From contig OY970826.1 in assembly GCA_963853835.1 (NCBI GenBank), forward strand, positions 4,076,001 to 4,140,000: a DNA stretch of 64,000 nucleotides. Direction: 5' to 3'. How positions within the stretch are numbered: the first letter of the stretch is position 1; each line of letters begins with the position of its first letter. The stretch is from Calendula officinalis. Taxonomy: Eukaryota; Streptophyta; Magnoliopsida; Asterales; Asteraceae. The notes under the pieces were generated by a model. The model was not told the DNA's origin, did no database searches, and saw only the letters and a program-made list of their open reading frames with translations. Positions 55,611 through 64,000 of the stretch are shown here, in pieces. Made by a program: the position numbers and the translations under genes.

Positions 55611-56301
55611 CACTAAAACCTCCATAAATTAATAAGGTTAGGACGAGTATATTTTATTAATTTAGCGAGATATTAATTTATCGATAAATTAATAAATTAT
55701 TACTTTAAAGATAATATTATTAATTCAAAATTCTGCATCACATTCACATTCAGAATACCTTCAAAATTCTCACATTAATGAACTTGTCAAGTTCAATGTA
55801 CATAGATCTACATTAATCACTATAAAATGTCTAATGATAAATTTTAAAATCACATCAACTATGACTTCTAAACTAAAAGGTGTTAAAAAATCAACGATGA
55901 CCAATCAACAACGAGAACTATTATGCGAGTATCAGAGAGATCACCAAGGATGCACTCAACAAGATTTGTTGCAATACGAGAATACAATGCCTCAACTCTT
56001 AAGTGCAATTGGCAGATTTAAAGATGAAATCAATATAGATTTGAAGTTCACAAAAAAACAAGTAACTATAAATTCATTTTTTACTTGATAACTCTAAAAT
56101 TTTGAATTTTATTTTAGTAATTATTAATTTATAGTTTGGTTGGGACTACCATATTTACAATAGGATTTCAAAAAAATTATCATCTTATTATTTTATCGAT
56201 TGGGGTCCGATTTTGTACTAGTCCCAAGTTGAGACCGGATAAATTATTAATTTTATCGAGGTTATTAATTAATCGAGTATTAATTTATGAAGGTTTTACT
56301 A
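55611..56301 (+). mobile_element. Pogo-like (Tc1/Mariner) deletion derivative, TSD TA
   Basis: The left end CACTAAAACCTCCATAAATT is mirrored by the right end AATTTATGAAGGTTTTACTA, both directly flanked by TA (55609-55610 and 56302-56303). ATAAATTAATA-rich ends are typical of plant pogo-type elements such as Lemi1/Emigrant relatives. It holds one short open frame, described next. Confidence 0.8.
55834..56088 (+). CDS. Truncated pogo-type transposase: DNA-binding part fused to C-terminus
   Basis: An open frame of 84 residues inside the pogo-like element. MTNQQRELLCEYQRDHQGCT with QQDLLQYEN matches the first helices of the CENP-B/pogo N-terminal DNA-binding fold. The next residues (MPQLLSAIGRFKDEINIDLK, then KQVTINSFFT) resemble the C-terminal end of pogo-family proteins, which typically closes in xxSFF. 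The catalytic region that should lie between them is gone, yet the frame is open through the join. It cannot transpose DNA; whether it is expressed is unknown. A later ATG at 55861 or 55897 could be the real start. Confidence 0.55.
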   Translation: MINFKITSTMTSKLKGVKKSTMTNQQRELLCEYQRDHQGCTQQDLLQYENTMPQLLSAIGRFKDEINIDLKFTKKQVTINSFFT

Positions 56302-56439
56302 TATATAGTAAAACATCTAGAGATAATTAATAATTGTTAAATACTTAGTCATTGAAGATAAACCTAACCTATTATGATTATAATTATGTAGACAAATAGA
56401 TAAAGTTAGAGGACAAACTGAAAGATGTGTTTCAAGTTG

Positions 56440-57420
56440 TGGTGATTAGGACTCTGATGTTCCTATATTCAGAATCTCATCATTTTACTATACGATATGA
56501 ACAAAGAAAGATTAATGATCATTACCCCCGTGCAGAATCAGAGAGTGATCAATAGTTCAGATCGTAGTTTGTTTAGTGTGTATCTGGTAACACCACACTG
56601 GGTCTTGAAGACAATTACAAAGACTAAAGTTACAATTTTAATTAAGGTCGCTGAAGCAAGCCAATTGCTGAATAATCATAGGTCGCTGAATGATCATGAG
56701 TCGCCGAAGGATCATAAGTCATTGAAGGACCATTAGTCGCTGAACATGTATAGTCGTTGGAGCTTCAAGTGTCAAAGAAAGATACAAGTATTATACAATA
56801 CACTGAAGGTTGAAGGTTTGCTAAAAGGGAATCATTGTGTATCTTCCAAAAGATCTCAGCGACTACTAAATGACAGAAAAACAAACAAAATTTTGTTAGT
56901 AGTGCGTGTCACATGAAACATCCTTAACACCAACATAATACTTACATGTGGACAATTCGTACATTCTCTTAGTTTCCATTCTTACAAACTTTATAAATAG
57001 AGAAGTTGATGCATGGATTTCCACACCGTGAATTACACCGTCGAACACTCACCCATACAAGTATTTTTACTCTGCTCTTATCGCAACTTGCAACTCCTCA
57101 AAGTAAAGTGATATTATCTTAGTGATACTAATATTACATTACTTCAATCAAAGTGTTTTTTGTTGTATTCGATTATTTGTTAATCAATACGTACATGTCT
57201 TACTTAGTGATTATAAAATTGTCAATATCTTTAACTAATTAGACTAGGAGTTCTGTTTTTAGTTCTTTTCGCAATTACTTATACTTTGTTATCATTATTT
57301 GATTAATAAATAAAAGAGTTCAAATATATCGTGTTTTGTTTTTATTGATCAAAACTTATTATATAATTATCGAAGAAGTGTAATCAACCACTCCCCTTCT
57401 ACACTACATTGTATATCTCT
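56440..57420 (+). mobile_element. LTR-like fragment with short tandem repeat in U3
   Basis: The counterpart of 50640-51240 in opposite orientation. A TATA box (CTTTATAAATAGAG, near 56991) is followed by the shared downstream sequence. Upstream, an 18-bp unit related to GTCGCTGAATGATCATGA recurs about four times at 56672-56745. Ends and TSD not identified. Confidence 0.45.
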
Positions 57421-57499
57421 ATGAAACTAACACTTGTTAACATATGTTCTTTGATCAAATATTAGCAAAACAAAATTTCTATTTATGAATAAATTATTT

Positions 57500-58346
57500 G
57501 TGTTTTTTTTAATAGCAAGGATTTATTATTAAACAAAACTTCTAGCAAAGAGGTAAAGTGAATTACAAAGAAGTTTAAACCAAACGTGACAATTTGATAA
57601 TTTAGCACCTTTACATTTTAACAAAAAAGAAAGAGCGAATACTGTCTAAGATGTCATATCTTTCTCATAGATTGAGGATTGAATATGAGACCATTACGAT
57701 ATTTCCAAATAGTCCAGTACGTCGTGGTGACAACAATATATAGATTTTCCTTCTTTTCCTTGGAGATATGCGTAGAACCAATCCAATTAAACCAATCAGA
57801 ATAAGAGTTTATTGGAGGAGATCTGAATAGATGTATGAACGTGAGGAGCATGATCATACGAGAAGAAACAGTGTTTGAATGTCTCAATATGCACATTACA
57901 AACCGCTCATCACCGAGCCATGCATTGAAATATTCATGTGATTATAAAGACAATATAGTCTCAGACTCCACATATGAACGTCGACTTTGCGAGGTAAGGA
58001 AGTGTTCCAAGTTGTAACAGTTTTCAAAGAATGTAGATAAGAAAATATCAATATGTGCACGGGTTTCTCCAATAGTAAATGTACCATCCTTACCAAGATG
58101 GCAAGACCAATGATCAAGGATTAAAGAAAGAGATACATGTTGCAATTCTGATAACAAAGAAGAAAACTATCACAAATACAACTATTATCAACCGGTCTAC
58201 GCCAATTCCAAATCCATGCAGATGAGGATAAATGGTCCTTAATTTATAAAAAAATCTTCATACGTATCTATTCTATAGATTTGAGTTACAAAGTGGCCGC
58301 TCATCACCGAGCCAAGTATCTTTCCACAATCTAACTCGATTGCCAT
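57500..58346 (-). mobile_element. LINE remnant (3' end of reverse-transcriptase ORF), interrupted
   Basis: A poly-T run near 57506 marks the tail of a minus-strand LINE. Reading leftward from 58346, successive frames give GNRVRLWKDTWLGDERPL, DHWSCHLGKDGTFTIGETRA, TTWNTSLPRKVDVHMWSLRL, NSYSDWFNWIGSTHISKEKK and TYWTIWKYRNGLIFNPQSM. This is the zinc-binding (zf-RVT) region that closes plant LINE reverse-transcriptase ORFs. Stops and frameshifts break it. At 58347 an LTR abuts the open LINE sequence, so the LINE's upstream part is displaced, probably beyond the right edge. Confidence 0.75.
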
Positions 58347-58645
58347 TGTTGGGTCATATTTGTTGTAACCAATAGTCTAAGGGGCATTGTCTAAAATAGG
58401 GGGCATTGTGTAAATTGTAGATCCGTTTTGAATGATTAAACTATGGATTAAGCAAGAACAATTAGGAATTGGAAGATTTAGATGGATAGAAACTTAAGAA
58501 CTCTTTGCATTTGATAAGAACATTACAAATTAGGGCAAAGGTTGAATGGCAATTAGCTAAGAACAAGGTTTATATACCTAGACCTATTTTAGACTAATTA
58601 CACAATGCCCCCTAGACTATTGGTTACAACAAATATGACCCAACA
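58347..58645 (-). repeat. Short 3' LTR with 33-bp inverted ends
   Basis: A 299-bp LTR in minus orientation. Directly right of it the minus strand reads AAAGGGGGAGAT, a polypurine tract, then TGTTGGGTCATAT. A TATA box (GGTATATAAACC) is present. Its two ends are perfect inverted copies for about 33 bp and imperfectly matched further in (GGGGGCATTG). The left flank GCCAT belongs to the LINE. The partner 5' LTR is not in the window. Confidence 0.7.
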
Positions 58646-58647
58646 AT

Positions 58648-61490
58648 CTCCCCCTTTGTAACAATAGTCTGGGAGGCGTATCTTCGAAGTCTTCATCTTT
58701 AGCAGAAGCTGAACCTTGTAGATATTTCGTTGAATAATGATGTATCAGGATCTGCTTGAGCTTTGTTAATCTGTAAAAACGAATACTTCTTGTAGCTTTT
58801 TAACCACAAGAAGTATTTTGAAGACTTTACTTTGAAGATACATATAGACCGACTTAAAATAAGACCCATATTAATAGAGAGATTAGCAGCGGAAGTCTTT
58901 TCTTGACGTTTGTGGCTTTATATCGATCTATGGTTCTTGATAATTGTTGTTGAGTTAACATGTTGATAACGGTTACGCTCCCCCTCAAACAACAATTATT
59001 TCTTCACTGGTGTTGGATTAAACAATCATTAGCCTTAATCTCACTTATTTATACCTCCTCTCACAAATCACCACTAACTAGTTTAATTAAGCCTAATTAC
59101 ACATTTAAGCACAAAACTAGTCCTAACAATCATTAGCCTTTTTGTGCTTGATGCACTCCATCTCAGTCTTCCGTCTTCAGTTGCTTCTATTGGCCCATTG
59201 CTCTCCTTCTCACGTAAGAAGTAAGTTCAAGATCTCATTGCAAATCCTTGATCTGATCAAATGTTGATAGAGGATTGTGTAACCTTGTGAAAAGATGGGC
59301 AAGCTACAATGTTCATGTATTCTCAGATGTACTTCAAGATGGTGAATTACGTTTGATCATTTCAATTCTTTGTCAAAGGCTGTAATTAACATCTCTAGAT
59401 TTCGCTTTTCAATGATAACATCTGAGTGGCAGTAGAAGCAATTATAATTTCCGTTACAGAACTTCGAACTTTCAAACACTCAAAGGGACATTTTTCGTTG
59501 AATTAGTTGGTGTAAGAAAGTTCTAAAAAATGTCTCATTTAAGGTTAAAAGTTCTGGTAATGGAATGTCAATTTGGAAGGATTTATCTGGGATTTTGGCT
59601 ATTGGAGATTTTATTTTGGATTTTGTGATAGAGGTTTTGTGAGGACAGGATAATAATGTTTTGAGTTTTGTAAAGAATGATTTGAACGGTTAAGGTTTGA
59701 ATGGTTGTAATTTTGTGTTTTAGAAAGAATTATTTGAACGGTTAAGTGTTAAATTGAAATGGTTGAGAAATGGTTGAGATTTTGAGAGAGATTTCTGTAG
59801 ACGAATCGATTTCTTCTACTTCTTCTTCACTTTTTTTTTGTTAAATACATTGATTCTCACTTGATTTTGCATTTGATCTGAGTACATGAGTTATGAATTT
59901 TCTTCTTTGATGGGTTGTTTGTGGTTCTTTTTGATGTTGTTCAGTTATAAATCCGATATTTGAACTATTTCTTGCTCTTTTTCTCCCCCTCATGAGGATC
60001 ATGACCAAGGTCCTCATGATAAAGCTGAATAGTTACGATGTGGAAACGGAGAGAGGAAATTGTGTGTCAGTGTAAATCGAGAGCCAAGACAGGATAGTTT
60101 CAGAATCGAGAACCAGAAACATATAGTACTCATGAAAAAACCAGTTACAAATTGATATTATCCAAGAATGTTGGAGAAAAATATTTGAAAGATGAAGAAT
60201 AGCAGTGTCAATAATCACGTGAAGTCATAAACAGATGCAATCTTTACTGAAGAACTTCAGTAAAGAGATCGTTTACGAATATGACGAACACGATGATTAA
60301 AGTCATTGTTAATCAAATATTTGAAATTTAAAAGAGATCAATTTGTTGTGTTATATCAAAGATCAGTGAAGTATACCACTTACAAAGATGCAATCTTCTC
60401 TGAACGTGTGCAAAGAAGAGATCGACGGATATACAAAGATCAAGGATCTAACAGTGCATTAAAAACGATTTTGAGTGTGTGAGAATATGAGTAAGTCAGA
60501 ATTGAATCTGAACATTTTGGAGAAAATGAAAAATGAATTCTCCATTGATCGTTTAAGTATGAAAATCGTTTGAAAAATAGTAAGAACAATCAATCCAAGA
60601 TGGTGTTAAAAATAGATGCAATCAGTACTAATTGAAATCAGTAAAGAGATCGACGAATTTAACAGCAAATTGTGTTGAATGTTGCAAACAAGTCATTTAA
60701 AAAAAATGAAAATTTTAAGTGCAAAATCAGAGTTTTGAAAAATTGAGACACAACGCAAGAGACGAAAATTTGTCATAAACAGATGCAATCTTTACTAATC
60801 GAAATTAGTAAAGAGATCGTTTACGAATATGACAAAAATTTGTATCCTACGTTGTGAACACATCATTGTGAGCACAAAGTGAGATAAAAATTTTGAAATG
60901 TTGAGTATCACTGATTAATAAAGAATTTATGAGAATGTGATGTCAACAACTCAATATGAGTAAAAAGATATTTGTTATTGAGTATCAATTTTGAAAAATG
61001 AAATTTGTATGTAAAAGGAGAAAAATTTGATTTACAATTGAAAAGAAATTAACAATGAAGGAACACAAAGGTAGCAATGAGAAATAAGAGAATTTGCAAT
61101 AAACAGATGCAATCAGTACCAACCTAGACTGGTAAAGAGATCGTTTACGAATATTGCAAAAGCTAATACTCAACATTGATAACCTTGTGTGATTGTAAAT
61201 ATGTAAGAGGTTGAAAAACTGTTTGAGGAAAAAAAAAATTATTATCAAGATAGAATAAGAAAATTTGTAATAAACAGATGCAATCAGTACCAATTGAGAT
61301 TGGTAATGAGATCGTTTACGGATATTACAAAAATTTATACTCCATATTGATAATCCAAAAAAAATTTGAAAGGAGCATCGAAACAGAATGTAGCGATTAT
61401 AAAAGAATACTCCCCCTCGACAGTTGTTTTTCAAAAATCATAAAGCAGTTATGCTCCCCCTTGACATAAGAATGTCAATTTTCTCCCCCT
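58648..61490 (-). other. Multiple polypurine-tract-like motifs
   Basis: AGGGGGAG or GGGGGAG (minus strand) occurs at 58648-58654, 58978-58985, 59982-59990, 61410-61418, 61454-61461 and 61483-61490. The first abuts the LTR and is the functional candidate. Confidence 0.55.
60229..61326 (-). repeat. Six dispersed hairpin repeats in the retroelement's 3' region
   Basis: A unit of about 55 bp, AACAGATGCAATC-stem-loop-stem-AGATCGTTTACGAATAT, occurs near 60230, 60384, 60612, 60778, 61102 and 61272. Stem sequences differ but still pair: CTTTACTGAAG/CTTCAGTAAAG, CTTTACTAAT/ATTAGTAAAG and TACCAAT/ATTGGTA. Spacing is irregular (about 150-320 bp). Confidence 0.7.
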
Positions 61491-61676
61491 TGACAAGTGA
61501 ATATAGAAATTCTCCCACTCAACCAATTATGATATTTAAAGAACGGGTTTCAAGCAGATGTACTTGAAAGCCATGCTGATGAAGAGCGGGTTATACACTG
61601 AAGTATGTATAAGCCATTTGATGAAGCTCGAGTTATACACTGATGTGTGTATAAGTCATTTTCCTGCAAAAACACA

Positions 61677-62060
61677 TCAAACAACTTTTGGTACCCATTT
61701 TTGTTTGGGTCCGACAATGTTAGTGTGGGAATTAAACCATCGATAAGTTGTATCGATTTGATTTAAGGATGTAGAATTCCAAGAAAAACTGAAACTTGAT
61801 GTTTCACTTTCAAACAACTTCCGGGGAATTATTTGAGATTTTGGAGTTTTAGGAACCCATATTTCTTTGAAGATCGTTGGAGTTTTAGGAGTTGTCTTTG
61901 GCACTTGATTAAAAGTTGATATAGGTGCCAAGGAAAGTAAATCTTTTCTTGAGTATTTTAAAGATTTAGTTTTGGAAAAGATTTTCTCTGAAGGTGTAGA
62001 ATGTTTCAAAACGGCTTTTGGTTTAGTCTTACAAGTGTCCGAAGATGGTGATTTCACAAA
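61677..62060 (-). pseudogene. Retroelement Gag C-terminal continuation after an in-frame stop
   Basis: The frame continues that of 62061-62798 past a TAG codon. It encodes basic, Ser/Thr/Pro-rich sequence with KSLKYSRKDLLSLAPISTF, FKEIWVPKTPKSQ and GPKQKWVPK. KxxWVPK-type motifs are common at this place in Asteraceae-type Copia Gag/Pol junctions, as far as I recall. No zinc knuckle is visible. Confidence 0.45.
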
Positions 62061-62798
62061 CTACTTCTTACTCTTTTGAAGTGAATAATTTGTGAATTGT
62101 GAGATCCTTTTGGTAACAGGTCTTGAAGATTCACCGGTGTAAATCTTAATCGGAACTTGTACTGCTTGTTTTCCTTTGACAAAGATTTTAGATTTAAAAC
62201 TTTCTTCTAGCTTAATTTTCAAATCTTCGTTTTTATTTTGAGACAAAGAAAGATCTGTTTCAAGAGATGTAATTTTATCTAGCAATTTTGTTTTCTCAAT
62301 ATTAAAAATATTGATTTGTTTTTGTAAATCAGATCCAAAATTACATTCAAGTTGTTTGATTTTATCAGTCAAAACCTGATTTTCTGCACAAACAGAATTA
62401 TATTTTTCGATGTTCAAAGCATTCAAATGATTGGAGTCATGAAGTTGTTTTGTGAGTTCAACAATCTGAATTTTCAAGTTCTTGGAATCTGTTTCATAAG
62501 TTGTGATTTTTGATTTCAAATTTGCGTTTTCAGATTCTAGAGCTTGAACTTTATCAGTTAAAATAACAAATTTGCAATTATTTTTCTCACATTTCTCCAA
62601 TTTTTCTTTGAACTCATTACTTAATCGCAAATTCTTAACTTTATCATGAAATGATTTTTCAAATAAAACATAATTCTGCGTACTTGTAATTTCCCACATC
62701 GCAGCTGAATCTTTTAATTCACAAATTACCTTATGAAGTGATTTAATTAAATTTTCATCTATTTTAGCTATTTTGTTTTTAAAAATTTTAAGTCTCAA
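62061..62798 (-). CDS. Coiled-coil Gag-like protein of the Copia derivative (partial)
   Basis: A 245-residue frame made almost wholly of heptad-rich coiled coil: EKLEKCEKNNCKFVILTDK, VQALESENANLKSKITTYE, LTDKIKQLECNFGSDLQKQ and LLDKITSLETDLSLSQNKNE. It ends in a basic segment with VTKRISQFTNYSLQKSKK before a TAG stop. Long coiled coils in the C-terminal half of Gag are known for Sireviruses. The N-terminal Gag domain and a true start are not visible here; the ATG at 62798 may be internal. A host coiled-coil gene is unlikely given the flanking retroelement features. Confidence 0.5.
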   Translation of the reverse strand: MRLKIFKNKIAKIDENLIKSLHKVICELKDSAAMWEITSTQNYVLFEKSFHDKVKNLRLSNEFKEKLEKCEKNNCKFVILTDKVQALESENANLKSKITTYETDSKNLKIQIVELTKQLHDSNHLNALNIEKYNSVCAENQVLTDKIKQLECNFGSDLQKQINIFNIEKTKLLDKITSLETDLSLSQNKNEDLKIKLEESFKSKIFVKGKQAVQVPIKIYTGESSRPVTKRISQFTNYSLQKSKK

Positions 62799-63800
62799 AT
62801 AAAATAATATGACAATAACTTAAAATGTAGGCTTGATATTGGGTTCAGAAAACGATGGATTTTTTTTTTATTTAATTAATTTGAGGCTAGAGATTCAAAG
62901 ATCAAAAACCTTGATTTAAATGAGACGATGTCAGTTTATATTTCTTTAAGCAAAATGTTGTTGGACTTTTAATGGGTTTGAACTTAATAAAATGAAATAT
63001 TAATGTAAAAATTCAATTTAATGAATAAACCATCTTGGTATTCAATTCAATTTAATTTAAAATTCACTGTAATTCCATCTTTGGGTCCCACAAGTAAACA
63101 TAAAATGAAGAAAATTAGAGAACAATTTAATGAAGAAACATCTCTGGGTTTGTAAGCTTTTTGATGGAGGCGATGGCAGTTATGGAGACGACGAGAATAA
63201 TGGTTGGTGATGTTGTAGAGTTGGTTGACGGAGATGACGATGATGCCGGAAAAACAAGAAAACGCCGGAGAAGATTATGACGATGATGATCGGTTATGAC
63301 TGTGATGTTTGTCGGTAAAGATGGCAGAGTACGGCAGAGCTGTGGTGTTGTCGGAGTTGGTTTTCAACGAAGATGGGTGCCGGAATTGAATGATGAAGCT
63401 CGATCTCAGAGGAAAGCCGGAGAAGATGATCGGAGATGGAGTAATCAAAACCAGTGGCCGGAAACAATGGTGGATAATACGGTGGAGTGGTGGTGGTCGG
63501 AGCAGAATTGATGGGAGGAGTGGATGACGTTGATGGGTTAATCTGCCTTAAGTTACAAGGTTTGTCGGTGAAGGAAGCTTACCGGAAACAATGGTGTAAA
63601 CGAGAGAAAGAAAAGTTTGTTGCCGGAAAACTTGAAACTTGCCGGAGAAGAAGAAGATTGCCGGAGAAGATGGTGGAACGGTTATGGATGCCGGTGTTGT
63701 TGTGTGTTGTGTTGGCGGAGATCGGAAGCTGGTGGAGAGATTAGAGATTAGAAATGAGAAGGAGAGAGGGACGGAACAGAGGAGAGAGATCACGTCGTCT
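62799..63800. other. Non-coding DNA, possibly retroelement leader
   Basis: AT-rich to about 63150, then GA/CCGG-rich with many GCCGGAGAAGA and GATGATG words. Frames on both strands are low complexity and match no family I know. It may be the 5' part of the minus-strand Copia derivative or a different repeat. Confidence 0.35.
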
Positions 63801-63808
63801 GGTGTGGA

Positions 63809-64000
63809 GTCGGGTCGGAGTCGGACCAGGTTACGGGTCGGAAAAGAACTTCGGCTTGACTCGGGTCGGAAAAGAACTTCGGCTTGATTCGGGTCGGAGT
63901 CGGACCAGGTCACGGGTCGGAAAAGACTTCGGCTCGACTTGGGTCGGAAAAGAACTTCGGCTTGACTCGGGTCGTAATCGGACCAGGTCACGGGTCGGAA
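63809..64000. repeat. Tandem GGGTCGGAAAAGA repeat at window edge
   Basis: Units built from GACTCGGGTCGGAAAAGAAC, TTCGGCTTGA and GTCGGACCAGGTCACGGGTC recur in a higher-order pattern of about 33 and 75-95 bp, and run off the right end. Confidence 0.7.

Larger units (their letters stand above)
58347..62798 (-). mobile_element. Sirevirus-like Copia derivative lacking recognisable pol (partial)
   Basis: From left to right on the plus strand it holds the 3' LTR, a polypurine tract, about 3 kb of non-coding DNA with further polypurine tracts and six hairpin repeats, and then Gag-like frames at 61677-62798. Gag with a long coiled coil and multiple polypurine tracts ahead of the 3' LTR are features reported for Sireviruses. 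No protease, integrase, reverse transcriptase or RNase H motif was seen between Gag and the 3' LTR. It is therefore a deletion derivative or a non-autonomous lineage. The 5' LTR must lie to the right of the window, and the stretch to 64000 may be its leader. Confidence 0.6.

Noticed and set aside
60229..61326. CRISPR-like regularly spaced repeats
   Set aside because: Spacing is irregular, repeats diverge, and this is plant nuclear DNA inside a retroelement.
60985..61434. 149-residue minus-strand frame
   Set aside because: Its two internal repeats (NIRKRSxYQSxLVLIASVY) are just the hairpin repeat translated; no promoter or family.
63548..63991. 147-residue minus-strand frame
   Set aside because: Encoded largely by the GGGTCGG tandem repeat; low-complexity and repetitive.

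Overview
The window is plant nuclear DNA, almost certainly from a eudicot. It holds intron-containing genes of plant-specific families (WNK kinase, PIRL leucine-rich-repeat protein, P-class PPR protein, DUF868) in AT-rich sequence packed with plant transposons. A family such as Asteraceae is plausible from the style of the repeats, but the sequence does not prove it. No bacterial, organellar, rRNA or CRISPR content was seen.

Host genes, left to right: DUF868 protein (minus, 550-1467); nine-exon WNK kinase (plus, 16451-20736); a possible 37-residue cysteine-rich mini-protein (minus, 23527-23640); mitochondrial-type P-class PPR protein (plus, 34395-36254); a small conserved plant protein whose two halves are out of frame (plus, 41011-41363); a small membrane protein (minus, 42441-42824); three-exon PIRL (minus, 44428-47486); and a two-exon acidic protein with an apparent frameshift near its start (plus, 49114-50622). 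They are independent genes with no operon-like logic.

Mobile DNA fills most of the rest. A young, complete Tekay/Del-type Ty3 chromovirus (7224-15871, 5-bp TSD) sits inside a Stowaway-like MITE. There is a 2.5-kb non-autonomous LTR element (24941-27487), a solo LTR (37938-40159) nested in another element, a MULE with roughly 300-bp inverted arms (32626-33906, 9-bp TSD), an hAT element (28421-29121, 8-bp TSD), and deletion derivatives of a pogo-like (55611-56301) and a Harbinger-like (51433-52485) transposon. Two LINE remnants, several SINEs with target-site duplications and many MITEs complete the set. MITEs of one family lie in introns of both the WNK and the PIRL gene.

From 58347 to at least 62798, and probably past the right edge, lies a minus-strand Sirevirus-like Copia derivative. 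It has a short 3' LTR with unusually long inverted ends, about 3 kb of non-coding DNA with six copies of a hairpin-bearing repeat and several extra polypurine tracts, and a coiled-coil Gag-like frame. Recognisable pol is missing between them. This is the least ordinary structure in the window. Boundaries backed by TSDs are firm; splice sites were deduced by reading frame and GT-AG junctions only.
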